The notes: generated by a model from the letters alone, not told the origin. 14,129 bases of DNA from RUG11237 sp964450185 (GCA_964450185.1 CAYVCL010000073.1:1-14129); one strand, 5' to 3'. Shown: positions 1 through 7,135, numbered from the stretch's first letter. Made by a program: numbers and translations.

Positions 1-54
1 GACATTTCGTTTTTTGCAAAAAGCACTTAAATGTTATCTAAATGACATTGTACG

Positions 55-236
55 CTCATAAGCGGTACAACTTCTTCCTGTGAGGACCGAGGCAACGGTC
101 AGACAAACTAACTGTCAACTACGACTAAGACGCTCCCGAGAGCGGTCGCGCCAAGTCTTCGTAGACAGTGGATTTCGTCTTCCCTAAAAACGCCTCATGA
201 ATCGTCCTCACAGGAAGAAGTTGCACCCCTTATGAG
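55..236. repeat. Large nested inverted repeat, element 1
   Basis: The outer arms at 55-87 and 204-236 are 33 nt each and pair at 31 of 33 positions, with mismatches only at 63/228 and 67/224. The inner arms 68-87 and 204-223 are perfectly complementary over 20 nt. The interior continues the fold: 111-115 pairs with 165-169, 119-124 with 159-164, 128-131 with 155-158, and a small GCTC/GAGC hairpin sits at 132-143. The whole element could form one long imperfect hairpin in RNA or in extruded or single-stranded DNA. It encodes no protein. It could be a structured RNA, a MITE-like element or a replication or recombination site; the sequence does not decide between these. Confidence 0.8.
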
Positions 237-276
237 CTGTTCTTGGAAACCACTAACGAAATATATCTTAAACTTC

Positions 277-380
277 AAACGAATTGTCAGTGAACAATAA
301 GAAGTACAGCAAATTCAAGTGACAAAGTGCAAATGAGTCACGTCCCATCTCCCATGAATTTGCTCCAGAACAATTCGTTT
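277..380. repeat. Nested inverted repeat, element 2
   Basis: This is a shorter element of the same design, lying between the two larger ones. Outer arms AAACGAATTGT (277-287) and ACAATTCGTTT (370-380) are perfectly complementary over 11 bp. Nested inside are AGCAAATTCA (308-317) with TGAATTTGCT (355-364), a perfect 10 bp, and GTGAC (319-323) with GTCAC (337-341). Three concentric stems with unpaired spacers make a chance origin unlikely, although the arms are AT-rich and shorter than in the neighbouring elements. Confidence 0.65.
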
Positions 381-400
381 TTTTGGCGTTGCCAAGCACA

Positions 401-588
401 GCCCATGATAGGGACAGAAGCTTGCCTTCGCAGGCAATCAGGAAACGTATTTAGCGGAGTTGAAATCCACTTCTTAGCAAGCACTTAGTGAGGAGCCCCT
501 CCAGCGACGAACTTAGTGCGGCTTAGAAGTTAGTTCAACTCCGCGTTGTTTCCGCCTGCGAAGGCAAGCTTCTGTCCCTCTCATGGGC
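401..588. repeat. Large nested inverted repeat, element 3 (almost fully paired)
   Basis: Outer arms 401-435 and 554-588 are 35 nt each and complementary except for one mismatch (409/580). The interior keeps pairing almost to the tip: 441-446 with 548-553, 455-464 with 534-543, 469-478 with 521-530 (one mismatch), 481-489 with 511-519 (one mismatch), and a terminal GAGG/CCTC hairpin at 490-501 with loop AGCC. The result is a 188-nt near-continuous rod. Each outer arm also contains its own small palindrome (GCCT, 4-nt loop, AGGC). It has no open reading frame. It ends about 50 nt before the gdpP promoter. Confidence 0.85.
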
Positions 589-638
589 GTACTGTCCACG
601 CCAATCTCCCCGAACTGTTCCCCCCCGCAAAGAAACCC

Positions 639-667
639 TTTCATCTCCCCCCAATATGTGATATAAT
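639..667 (+). promoter_or_regulatory. Extended -10 promoter of gdpP-rplI-dnaB
   Basis: A perfect extended -10 element, TGATATAAT (659-667), is preceded at a 17-nt spacing by a weak -35 (TTTCAT, 639-644). Extended -10 promoters tolerate a poor -35. Transcription would start near 674, leaving a leader of roughly 30 nt before the gdpP start codon. The third large hairpin element lies just upstream and would not be in this transcript. Confidence 0.7.
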
Positions 668-706
668 ACCCCACGTAGGCATTAAGTGATGCAAAAGGAG
701 TTTATC

Positions 707-2749
707 ATGAAAAGAAATGTAAAGTTTAAAGGGCAGCTTAAGCTTTATATGCAGTGGCCGATGTTCCTTATCCTGTTGCTTTTAGCCATGAATGTGGCGA
801 TGTATGCCTTGGATATAAAAGCGGGGATTTTGATGAGCATTTTTGTCTGTATATATACAGCGATTGTTGCGGTGCTTTACTACTATAATAAGCAGATTCT
901 TGTCAATGAGTTGATTAATTTTGCTACCGGATACGGGCAGATTCAGAAGAAACTGCTGCAGGAGCTGGAGATTCCTTACACTTTGCTGGACGAAAATGGC
1001 AGAGTAGTGTGGATGAACACTGCTTTTAAAGATGTAGTAGGAAAAACAAAGGACTATAAAAAATCCATTACCAATCTGTTTCCAACACTTACAAAGGACA
1101 GATTTCCCATAACAGAAGAAGCGACCTGTGTTCACATTACAATGGATAATGCAGACTATCGTGTAGAAATGCGCAGAATAATGATGGAATACATTACAGA
1201 AGCGGTAGATATTCTGAATACGGGAGAATTTGAAGGATATTTTATTGCCGTTTATTTATTCGATGAAACCGAATTAAATCGTTATATCAAAGCAAATAAA
1301 GAACAGCAGCTAGTGGCGGGATTGATTTCCATTGACAACTACGATGAAGTAGTGGAAGGTGTGGAAGATGTCCGCAGTTCCCTTTTGGTTGCGTTGATTG
1401 ATCGTAAAATTAACAAATATATATCCGGCATTGACGGTATTGTGAAAAAGCTGGAAAAAGACAAATACTTTGTGGTAATGAAGCAGATGTGCTTGGAGCA
1501 GCTGGAAGCAAAGAAATTTGAACTGTTGGACGATGTAAAAAACGTAAATATCGGTAACGAAATACCAATCACATTGAGCATTGGTTTCGGAGCAGGTGGA
1601 AGTACTTATGCTCAGAATTACGAATATGCCAGAAATGCCATTGACTTAGCCCTTGGCCGTGGTGGTGACCAGGCGATTGTAAAGAGAAAAGACAATATAG
1701 TTTATTATGGCGGTAAGTCAAAACAGGTAGAAAAGAATACCAGAGTAAAAGCCAGAGTAAAAGCTCAGGCATTGCGAGAATTGATAGAAAATAAAGATAA
1801 AGTCCTTGTTATGGGACATAAAATCGGCGATGTGGATTCTTTTGGCGCAGCCATTGGTATTTACCGTGCGGCAAAAACATTGAATAAGCCGACTCATGTG
1901 GTAATTAATGAAATCACCACATCCGTAAGAAAAATGATTGATGGATTTATTGATAATCCTGATTACGAAGAAGACATGTTTGTAAACAGCAGTCAGGCAA
2001 AGGAAATTATTGATGAGAATACTTTGCTTGTGGTGGTGGATGTAAACAGACCAAGCTACACCGAATGTCCGGAACTTCTCCAGATGTGTAAAACTATTGT
2101 AGTATTGGACCATCACAGACAGACCACAGAAATTATTGAAAATGCAGTGCTTTCCTATGTAGAGCCATATGCGTCTTCCGCATGTGAAATGGTTGCAGAA
2201 ATTTTGCAGTACATCGATGATAATGTAAAAATAAGAACGATGGAAGCAGACTGTCTGTACTCCGGAATCATTATTGACACCGACAGCTTTGTAAATAAAA
2301 CCGGTGTAAGAACTTTTGAAGCAGCAGCATTTTTAAGAAGAAATGGTGCGGATGTTACCAGAGTGAGAAAATTATTCCGTGATGACATGGCAGAGTGCAG
2401 AACCAGAGCTGAGATAGTAAGCAACGCCGAGATTTATTTAGGTGCTTATGCAATCAGTGTACTGTCAAAATCAGAACTGGACAGCCCTACCATTGTAGGA
2501 GCTAAGGCAGCCAATGAGCTGTTAAACATCGTAGGTGTGAAAGCCTCCTTTGTGTTAACTGAATTAAATGAAAAAATATATATCAGTGCCCGTTCCATCG
2601 ATGAAGTAAATGTACAGATTATTATGGAAAAACTGGGCGGTGGCGGTCACCAGACTGTGGCGGGGGCCCAGTTAGACTGTGATTTGAAAGATGCAGTAAA
2701 ATTGCTCCGCAGAACGCTGGCAGATATGATTGGAGAAGGAGAAATATAA
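707..2749 (+). CDS. gdpP: Membrane-anchored cyclic-di-AMP phosphodiesterase GdpP
   Basis: This protein hydrolyses the second messenger c-di-AMP at the membrane. The 680 residues show two N-terminal membrane segments (about 15-36 and 40-62), a PAS-like region (about 80-190), a degenerate GGDEF-like region (about 220-340, no intact GGDEF motif), then a DHH-DHHA1 phosphodiesterase. Metal-ligand motifs are visible: GHKIGDVDS with H371, D375 and D377, D445 in VVVDVNRP, DHH at 468-470, and GGGGH at 644-648. The length matches the family (about 660). I chose ATG 707 because AAAAGGAG (693-700) lies 6 nt upstream; an in-frame GTG at 686 would put this ribosome binding site inside the gene. The stop overlaps the rplI start by one base, so translation is probably coupled. 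The gdpP-rplI-dnaB order is conserved in Firmicutes. Confidence 0.95.
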   Translation: MKRNVKFKGQLKLYMQWPMFLILLLLAMNVAMYALDIKAGILMSIFVCIYTAIVAVLYYYNKQILVNELINFATGYGQIQKKLLQELEIPYTLLDENGRVVWMNTAFKDVVGKTKDYKKSITNLFPTLTKDRFPITEEATCVHITMDNADYRVEMRRIMMEYITEAVDILNTGEFEGYFIAVYLFDETELNRYIKANKEQQLVAGLISIDNYDEVVEGVEDVRSSLLVALIDRKINKYISGIDGIVKKLEKDKYFVVMKQMCLEQLEAKKFELLDDVKNVNIGNEIPITLSIGFGAGGSTYAQNYEYARNAIDLALGRGGDQAIVKRKDNIVYYGGKSKQVEKNTRVKARVKAQALRELIENKDKVLVMGHKIGDVDSFGAAIGIYRAAKTLNKPTHVVINEITTSVRKMIDGFIDNPDYEEDMFVNSSQAKEIIDENTLLVVVDVNRPSYTECPELLQMCKTIVVLDHHRQTTEIIENAVLSYVEPYASSACEMVAEILQYIDDNVKIRTMEADCLYSGIIIDTDSFVNKTGVRTFEAAAFLRRNGADVTRVRKLFRDDMAECRTRAEIVSNAEIYLGAYAISVLSKSELDSPTIVGAKAANELLNIVGVKASFVLTELNEKIYISARSIDEVNVQIIMEKLGGGGHQTVAGAQLDCDLKDAVKLLRRTLADMIGEGEI

Positions 2750-3195
2750 TGAAAGTTATTTTGTTAGAGGATGTAAAAAGCCTTGGAAAAAAAGGTGATA
2801 TTGTAAATGTAAATGAAGGATACGCAAGAAACTTTATCCTTCCAAAGAAGCTTGGTGTGGAAGCAGACGCCAAGAACATGAACGATTTAAAATTAAAGAA
2901 AGCAAATGATGAAAAAATAGCAAAAGAAATATATGAAGAAGCTTTGGCATTAAAAGAAAAAGTAGAAGCAGGCGAAGTGAAGCTTACCATCAAAGCCGGG
3001 GAAGGTGGAAAGACTTTTGGTTCTGTTTCATCCAAAGAAATTGCTGCAGCAGCCGCAAAACAGCTTGGTCTGGAACTGGACAAGAAAAAAATCAATCTTT
3101 CAGAACCAATTAAAACCCTTGGGACTCACAACGTAACTGTGAAGCTTCATCCAAAGGTAAGTGCAGAACTGAAAGTAAAAGTAGGCGAAGCATAA
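2749..3195 (+). CDS. rplI: 50S ribosomal protein L9
   Basis: L9 is a 23S rRNA-binding protein that reaches out from the base of the L1 stalk. The 148-residue product has the normal length. The N-terminal domain is easily recognised (MKVILLEDVKSLGKKGDIV, then the EGYARNFILP loop typical of L9). A lysine- and glutamate-rich connecting helix follows (about 43-75), and then the C-terminal domain with GGKTFGSVSSKEI. AAGGAG at 2736-2741 sits 7 nt before the ATG, inside the end of gdpP, and the start codon overlaps the gdpP TAA. This is a tightly coupled operon gene. The hairpin just after its stop separates it from dnaB. Confidence 0.98.
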   Translation: MKVILLEDVKSLGKKGDIVNVNEGYARNFILPKKLGVEADAKNMNDLKLKKANDEKIAKEIYEEALALKEKVEAGEVKLTIKAGEGGKTFGSVSSKEIAAAAAKQLGLELDKKKINLSEPIKTLGTHNVTVKLHPKVSAELKVKVGEA

Positions 3196-3196
3196 A

Positions 3197-3224
3197 AAAT
3201 AGGAACGCGACAGCGTTCCTATTT
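3197..3224 (+). terminator. Hairpin between rplI and dnaB, probably a leaky terminator or processing site
   Basis: A perfect 12-bp stem (AAATAGGAACGC with GCGTTCCTATTT) closes a GACA loop directly after the rplI stop codon. The following tract, CTTCTTAG, is only moderately U-rich, so termination should be partial. I see no promoter between it and the dnaB ribosome binding site 16 nt further on, which suggests that dnaB depends on read-through. Confidence 0.6.
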
Positions 3225-3252
3225 CTTCTTAGAAACAATAGGAGGAAACGGC

Positions 3253-4584
3253 ATGGAAGAAAATATAATAAAACGTGTACAGCCCCATAGCATAGAAGCA
3301 GAGCAGTCGGTAATCGGAGCCATGCTTATGGATAAAGAAGCCATTGTAGTAGCTTCTGAAATGCTTCATGGAGATGAATTTTATGCAAGACAGCATGGAG
3401 TATTATTTGATGCCATGGTGGAGTTGTATAATGAAGGAAAACCGGTAGATTTGATTACCCTGCAGAACCGTTTAAGGGAAAAAGATGTACCGCCGGAAAT
3501 CAGTAGTTTGGAGTTTGTAAAAGACTTATTGAATGTGGTACCAACCTCAGCCAACGTAAAGCATTACGCAACCATTGTGGCAGAAAAGGCATTATTGCGT
3601 AAATTAATTCGAACCAACGAAGAAATAGCCAATGCCTGCTATGTGGGAAAAGATAAGGTGGAAACCATATTAGAAGATACAGAAAAACGCATTTTTGAAT
3701 TGGTTCAGTCCAGAAATTCCGGAGATTACGTACCAATTCGTCAGGTAGTTATCAATGCCTTGGAAAAAATCGAAGCTTCCGCAAAAACCAAAGGAAATGT
3801 AACCGGTCTTTCCACCGGCTTCCTTGATTTGGACTATAAGACAGCAGGTATGCAGCCTTCCGACTTTATTTTGGTAGCTGCCCGTCCTTCTATGGGTAAA
3901 ACAGCCTTTGTCTTAAATATAGCCGAGCATATGGCATTTAAGGACGATAAATGCGTAGCTATTTTCAGTTTGGAAATGTCAAAGGAACAGTTGGTAAACC
4001 GTCTGTTCTCTTTGGAATCTCGTGTAGATGCCCAACAGCTTAGAACAGGTGATTTGAAGGACAGCGATTGGGAAAAATTGATTGAAAGTGCCAACGTGAT
4101 TGGAAAATCAAAACTGATTATTGACGACACCCCGTCCATTTCTATCTCTGAAATGCGTTCTAAGTGCCGTAAATTCAAATTAGAGCATGGCCTTGACATT
4201 GTTATCATTGACTACTTACAGTTGATGTCAGGAAGCGGTAGAAGCGATTCCAGACAGCAGGAAATTTCCGACATTTCCCGTTCCCTAAAAGCCATGGCGA
4301 GGGAATTAAACGTGCCGGTAATCGCACTGTCCCAGTTAAGCCGTGCGGTAGAGCAGCGTCCCGACCACAGACCAATGCTTTCTGACCTTCGAGAATCCGG
4401 AGCTATCGAGCAGGACGCGGACGTGGTAATGTTTATCTATCGTGATGATTATTATAATAAAGATTCCGAAAATAAAAACATTGCAGAAATTATCATAGCT
4501 AAGCAGAGAAACGGTCCTATCGGAACCGTGAATTTAGTATGGTTACCGATGTATACAAAATTTGCAAATATGGAGAAGAATTAA
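3253..4584 (+). CDS. dnaB: Replicative DNA helicase DnaB (DnaC in Bacillus nomenclature)
   Basis: This is the hexameric 5'-3' helicase that unwinds DNA at the replication fork and interacts with primase. The 443 residues are typical of the family. The N-terminal domain begins with the hallmark PHSIEAEQSVIGAML. The RecA-like motor carries Walker A ARPSMGKTAF (K216, T217), Walker B IVIIDYLQLM (D320), the SQLSRAVEQRPDHRP motif and the arginine-finger-region sequence LRESGAIEQDADVV. AGGAGG (3240-3245) lies 7 nt before the ATG. It follows rplI as in many Firmicutes. No intein or interruption is visible. Confidence 0.98.
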   Translation: MEENIIKRVQPHSIEAEQSVIGAMLMDKEAIVVASEMLHGDEFYARQHGVLFDAMVELYNEGKPVDLITLQNRLREKDVPPEISSLEFVKDLLNVVPTSANVKHYATIVAEKALLRKLIRTNEEIANACYVGKDKVETILEDTEKRIFELVQSRNSGDYVPIRQVVINALEKIEASAKTKGNVTGLSTGFLDLDYKTAGMQPSDFILVAARPSMGKTAFVLNIAEHMAFKDDKCVAIFSLEMSKEQLVNRLFSLESRVDAQQLRTGDLKDSDWEKLIESANVIGKSKLIIDDTPSISISEMRSKCRKFKLEHGLDIVIIDYLQLMSGSGRSDSRQQEISDISRSLKAMARELNVPVIALSQLSRAVEQRPDHRPMLSDLRESGAIEQDADVVMFIYRDDYYNKDSENKNIAEIIIAKQRNGPIGTVNLVWLPMYTKFANMEKN

Positions 4585-4605
4585 AGGAAACATCAGATAC
4601 AAAAT

Positions 4606-5064
4606 ATGAAGAAAAAATGGTATATAATGATTGTTTTATTTATTGTTATAGGAATATTGGGGCTTAAGTGGAATGAAGGGCAACAAATTAAAAACTGTGG
4701 CAATGAAATAAAAAGCAATATCGAAAAAATTGGAAATGATGGCAAAGCAGAAATAGAATTAGCTTTACTAATACCTTTTGAATGGGATGAAGCATACATT
4801 TTCAAACCATATATAGATAAAAAAAGTATTAGAGAAATTATAAAATGCAGTCCGAAAGTGTATAGAAGTAGCGTTTCTGAGTCAGATTCCCAGATATACT
4901 TTATCAAGGGGAACAAAGTGGTGGCTAGTATCAATGGTAATTATGAAAATTTAGGATTTTATATTGATTATGATTTTGACAATTATTATTACAAGTTAGA
5001 TGCTACTTCCGTGATAGAAATTGAAATGATAAATGGCTGTAAACGCATTCGTGTGAAACAGTAA
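4606..5064 (+). CDS. Uncharacterised small membrane-anchored protein
   Basis: I cannot assign a function. The 152-residue product starts with MKKKW and a hydrophobic segment (about 6-20) that looks like an uncleaved signal anchor, with no lipobox cysteine, so the rest should lie outside the membrane. A PFEWDEAYIFKPY stretch near residue 60 resembles a motif I associate with uncharacterised secreted proteins of Firmicutes. The rest is rich in aspartate, tyrosine and isoleucine, with three cysteines. The gene is visibly more AT-rich than dnaB and its ribosome binding site is poor (AGGA about 17 nt upstream). It starts 21 nt after the dnaB stop, so it may be transcribed by read-through. Weak translation signals and base composition suggest a recent insertion into the operon end. 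Confidence 0.65.
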   Translation: MKKKWYIMIVLFIVIGILGLKWNEGQQIKNCGNEIKSNIEKIGNDGKAEIELALLIPFEWDEAYIFKPYIDKKSIREIIKCSPKVYRSSVSESDSQIYFIKGNKVVASINGNYENLGFYIDYDFDNYYYKLDATSVIEIEMINGCKRIRVKQ

Positions 5065-5128
5065 GTTTACCTTTCACGTTCCAACAAAACTTCCATAATT
5101 ATTACATTTTCTACTTACATGATTCACC

Positions 5129-5156
5129 TTACTTCGCAAATAGAATATGGTATATT
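5129..5156 (+). promoter_or_regulatory. Promoter of the MerR-type gene
   Basis: An extended -10, TGGTATATT (5148-5156), is preceded by TTACTT (5129-5134) at a 16-nt spacing. It lies in the AT-rich gap between the orphan gene and the MerR-type gene and would give a leader of about 75 nt, which ends in a purine-rich stretch containing GGAGG (5205-5209). The match is moderate and the -35 is weak. Confidence 0.5.
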
Positions 5157-5236
5157 TTATAGGATAAAACATATACATATTAATTTATTTACTATTTAAT
5201 GCTTCGGAGGTCCGGAGTAAGAAAGGCGGATTGCGT

Positions 5237-5971
5237 ATGCAGGAAATGAGATATATGATTTCGGATACAGCGAAGAAAGTAGAAGTGGAAGCACATGTAC
5301 TAAGATACTGGGAAGAAGAATTGTGTCTGAACATTGCCAGAAATGAAATGGGACACAGATACTACACTGCGAAAGATATTCTTGTATTTCAAAACATTAA
5401 GAAGTTAAAAGAGCAGGGATTCCAGTTAAAAACCATTAAAATGGTCCTTCCGGAGCTTGAAAATGAAAATGTAGACAATATTATCAAACGCAGGGAAGAA
5501 TTGAATATGGAGGCAGAAAACATGATGTACGGGTATCATAATCAGGAGATGGCAGGGACAGGCTGTGCTCATCCCGCACCTGTTTCCCATCAAGCCCCGG
5601 TAGCTTATCAAGCAACCACAGCGGTACAAAACGCTTCCAATATAAATATGGATGATAAAATGCAGCAGTTTCAAATGATTTTAGGAAATATTGTAGCTCA
5701 GGCTTTACATAATAATAACGAGGCATTAAGTCAGGAAATCGGAGAGAATGTAAGTGAACGTGTGTTGAAACAAATAAATTGCGTGGCAAAGGAGCAAGAG
5801 GAACGGGAAGAAGAACGCTATAAAAGATTAGACGAAATGCTACGAAATACTCAGCAGGGAAAGAAAGGGCAGGAAACAGTAGTTTCTCAAAAAGAAGAAA
5901 AAAAGAAGAAAGAGAAAAAAGGATTGTTTGCCAGAAAAAGAAAGGTGGTTGGAAGTGAGAGTCCTGCTTAA
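5237..5971 (+). CDS. MerR-type HTH protein with coiled coil and lysine-rich tail
   Basis: The 244-residue protein has a clear MerR-type winged HTH (about 6-75): ISDTAKKVEVEAHVLRYWEE, then MGHRYYTAKDI and a second helical part with LKEQGFQLKTIKMVL. A His/Pro/Ala/Gln-rich linker follows (about 100-135), then a probable coiled coil (about 140-210) with EQEEREEERYKRLDEML, and a very basic tail (KKKKEKKGLFARKRK). It lacks an obvious effector domain or metal-binding cysteine cluster, so it is not a classical metal sensor. The layout resembles the DUF3967-like MerR proteins and, more loosely, Bacillus RacA. I chose ATG 5237 because AAGGCGGA (5223-5230) is 6 nt upstream; TTG 5231 and ATG 5246 are alternatives. 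DNA binding is likely; the target is unknown. Confidence 0.8.
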   Translation: MQEMRYMISDTAKKVEVEAHVLRYWEEELCLNIARNEMGHRYYTAKDILVFQNIKKLKEQGFQLKTIKMVLPELENENVDNIIKRREELNMEAENMMYGYHNQEMAGTGCAHPAPVSHQAPVAYQATTAVQNASNINMDDKMQQFQMILGNIVAQALHNNNEALSQEIGENVSERVLKQINCVAKEQEEREEERYKRLDEMLRNTQQGKKGQETVVSQKEEKKKKEKKGLFARKRKVVGSESPA

Positions 5972-6011
5972 TGGCAGTTACAGAGAACAACAAAATAAAG
6001 ATAAGCACAAA

Positions 6012-6045
6012 AAAAGATGGTGGAACGAAAGTTTCACCATCTTTT
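6012..6045. terminator. Bidirectional intrinsic terminator between the MerR-type gene and ferredoxin
   Basis: A 15-bp stem (6012-6026 with 6031-6045, one G-U wobble) closes a GAAA tetraloop. Read on the minus strand it is followed by a run of seven U, a strong terminator for the ferredoxin transcript. Read on the plus strand it ends in four U, which is weaker but sufficient to end the MerR-type transcript. It sits between two convergent genes. Confidence 0.85.
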
Positions 6046-6059
6046 AGCTAACCTGCAGA

Positions 6060-6230
6060 TTATTCTTCAGAGATAGCACCTGTTGGGCATGTACCTGCAC
6101 ATGCTCCACAGCTGATGCATGTATCTGCATCAATTTCAAATTTTCCATTGCCTTCAGAGATAGCTCCTACTGGGCAAGCGCCTGCACAAGCACCACAAGC
6201 AACACATGAATCTGAAATAACAAATGCCAT
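6060..6230 (-). CDS. 2[4Fe-4S] ferredoxin
   Basis: This short gene encodes a 56-residue clostridial-type ferredoxin, an electron carrier in the cytoplasm. Two classical cluster motifs are present: CVACGACAGACP (C9, C12, C15, C19) and CISCGACAGTCP (C38, C41, C44, C48), each followed by GAIS, in an internally duplicated fold. All eight ligands are intact. A strong AAGGAGG (6239-6245) lies 8 nt before the ATG. It follows pflA in the same orientation but has its own promoter (6294-6322) and ends at the terminator 6012-6045. Because PFL-activating enzymes need a low-potential one-electron donor, it is a good candidate donor to PflA. It may also be a general ferredoxin for the cell; the sequence cannot separate these. 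Confidence 0.95.
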   Translation of the reverse strand: MAFVISDSCVACGACAGACPVGAISEGNGKFEIDADTCISCGACAGTCPTGAISEE

Positions 6231-6293
6231 AGTTTTGTCCTCCTTAAAATATATGAAAATGTGTGTTCTAATTAAGCCTTTTAGGCTATTCTT

Positions 6294-6322
6294 ATTTTAA
6301 TATAAATAGCTGAAATATACAA
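6294..6322 (-). promoter_or_regulatory. Promoter of the ferredoxin gene with a repeated AATATACAAG
   Basis: On the minus strand TTGTAT (6317-6322) and TAAAAT (6294-6299) are separated by exactly 17 nt. The -35 lies inside one of two direct copies of AATATACAAG (plus-strand 6314-6323 and 6327-6336, 13 nt apart start to start). The ATACAA core also recurs upstream of pflB. A small AGCCT/AGGCT hairpin lies in the leader near 6274-6286. Confidence 0.55.
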
Positions 6323-6343
6323 GTGGAATATACAAGAAATCTA

Positions 6344-7099
6344 TTAGGAATTTTCACTTCTGCGCTGTTTGATTCCCTTGAGAATGAATTGCTTTAATTC
6401 AACCGCCTTGTTTTTGTCCATTGCAGGGGTATCCTTTAACGGATACTCTTTTCCCAGCTTTTCATATTTTGGTTTTCCCATAGTGTGGTATGGAAGCACG
6501 TCTAAAGCCTTTAAATTGGAAAGTCCGCCAATAAAATAGCCAAGTTTAAATAAATCATCTTCTTTATCTGTAATGCTAGGTACCACTACATGGCGAATCC
6601 ATAAAGGAACATTCTTTGTAGCTGTATATTCAGCGAATTTTAGAATCTGGTCGTTTTGCTGGGAAGTAAGTGTTTTATGCTGTTCCGGATCAATGTGTTT
6701 GATGTCTAACATAATTAAATCGGTCACTTCCATAAGCTTGTCCAGCTTGGCAATAAAGTCCTTATTATTTTCGTTATAGGCAATACCTGAGGTATCCAGA
6801 CAAGTATGAATATTCTTTTCCTTTGCCTTCTGGAATAGTTCTGTGACAAAATCTACCTGCATCAAAGGTTCACCGCCGGTAACGGTAAGCCCGCCGCCGT
6901 TGGCATAGAACATTTCATTTCTTTTGTAGGCTGCAATAATTTCATCGGTATCCATCTGGTTGCCTGTATTCATTTCCCAGGTGTCCGGATTGTGGCAGTA
7001 GAGGCAGCGCATAGGGCAGCCCTGAACAAATACTACAAAACGTACGCCAGGTCCGTCTACGGTACCAAAACTTTCTGTAGAATGAACATATCCTTTCAT
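6344..7099 (-). CDS. pflA: Pyruvate formate-lyase-activating enzyme (radical SAM)
   Basis: PflA uses S-adenosylmethionine and a reduced [4Fe-4S] cluster to abstract a hydrogen from the glycine of its PFL partner. The 251-residue protein carries the radical SAM cluster motif CPMRCLYC (C28, C32, C35), preceded by the family signature FGTVDGPGVRFVVFVQG, and the SAM-binding GGEP at 75-78. The length matches E. coli PflA (about 246). An AAAGGAG-type site lies about 6 nt before the ATG. It is downstream of the PFL genes beyond a weak terminator, with only about 35 nt between that terminator and the start codon, so expression probably comes from read-through. Here its substrate glycine would be on a separate 80-residue protein. 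A related glycyl-radical activase is possible, but the match to PflA is strong. Confidence 0.95.
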   Translation of the reverse strand: MKGYVHSTESFGTVDGPGVRFVVFVQGCPMRCLYCHNPDTWEMNTGNQMDTDEIIAAYKRNEMFYANGGGLTVTGGEPLMQVDFVTELFQKAKEKNIHTCLDTSGIAYNENNKDFIAKLDKLMEVTDLIMLDIKHIDPEQHKTLTSQQNDQILKFAEYTATKNVPLWIRHVVVPSITDKEDDLFKLGYFIGGLSNLKALDVLPYHTMGKPKYEKLGKEYPLKDTPAMDKNKAVELKQFILKGIKQRRSENS

Positions 7100-7135
7100 A
7101 AGAAACTCCTTTTCTGAATTATGTGAATCGTTGCA

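Larger units (their letters stand above)
1..638. other. Gene-free region filled with large hairpin-forming elements
   Basis: I find no credible coding sequence here on either strand. Most of the stretch is taken up by three successive nested inverted-repeat elements, described separately at 55-236, 277-380 and 401-588. The first 54 bases are AT-rich and hold a 12-bp palindrome (TTTTTGCAAAAA, 11-22) but nothing I can assign. The end of the stretch (589-638) is C-rich and leads into the gdpP promoter. No transposase, tRNA or rRNA was recognised. Confidence 0.8.

Noticed and set aside
383..395. Terminator at TTGGC/GCCAA
   Set aside because: The T run precedes the stem on the plus strand, and on the minus strand an A run follows it, so it does not fit a terminator in either direction.
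55..588. CRISPR array
   Set aside because: There are no regularly spaced direct repeats; the repeats are inverted pairs of differing sequence.
686..706. GTG start for gdpP at 686
   Set aside because: The strong AAAAGGAG at 693-700 would lie inside the gene; ATG 707 has ideal spacing to it.
5052..5078. Terminator after the orphan gene
   Set aside because: A GTGAAA/TTTCAC stem with inner GTAA/TTAC overlaps the stop codon, but no U tract follows it on the plus strand.
5231..5236. TTG start for the MerR-type gene
   Set aside because: It directly abuts the ribosome binding site; ATG 5237 has a 6-nt spacing.
6115..6300. Plus-strand reading frame opposite the ferredoxin gene
   Set aside because: It is antisense to a complete 2[4Fe-4S] ferredoxin with all eight cluster cysteines, and has no ribosome binding site of its own that I can see.
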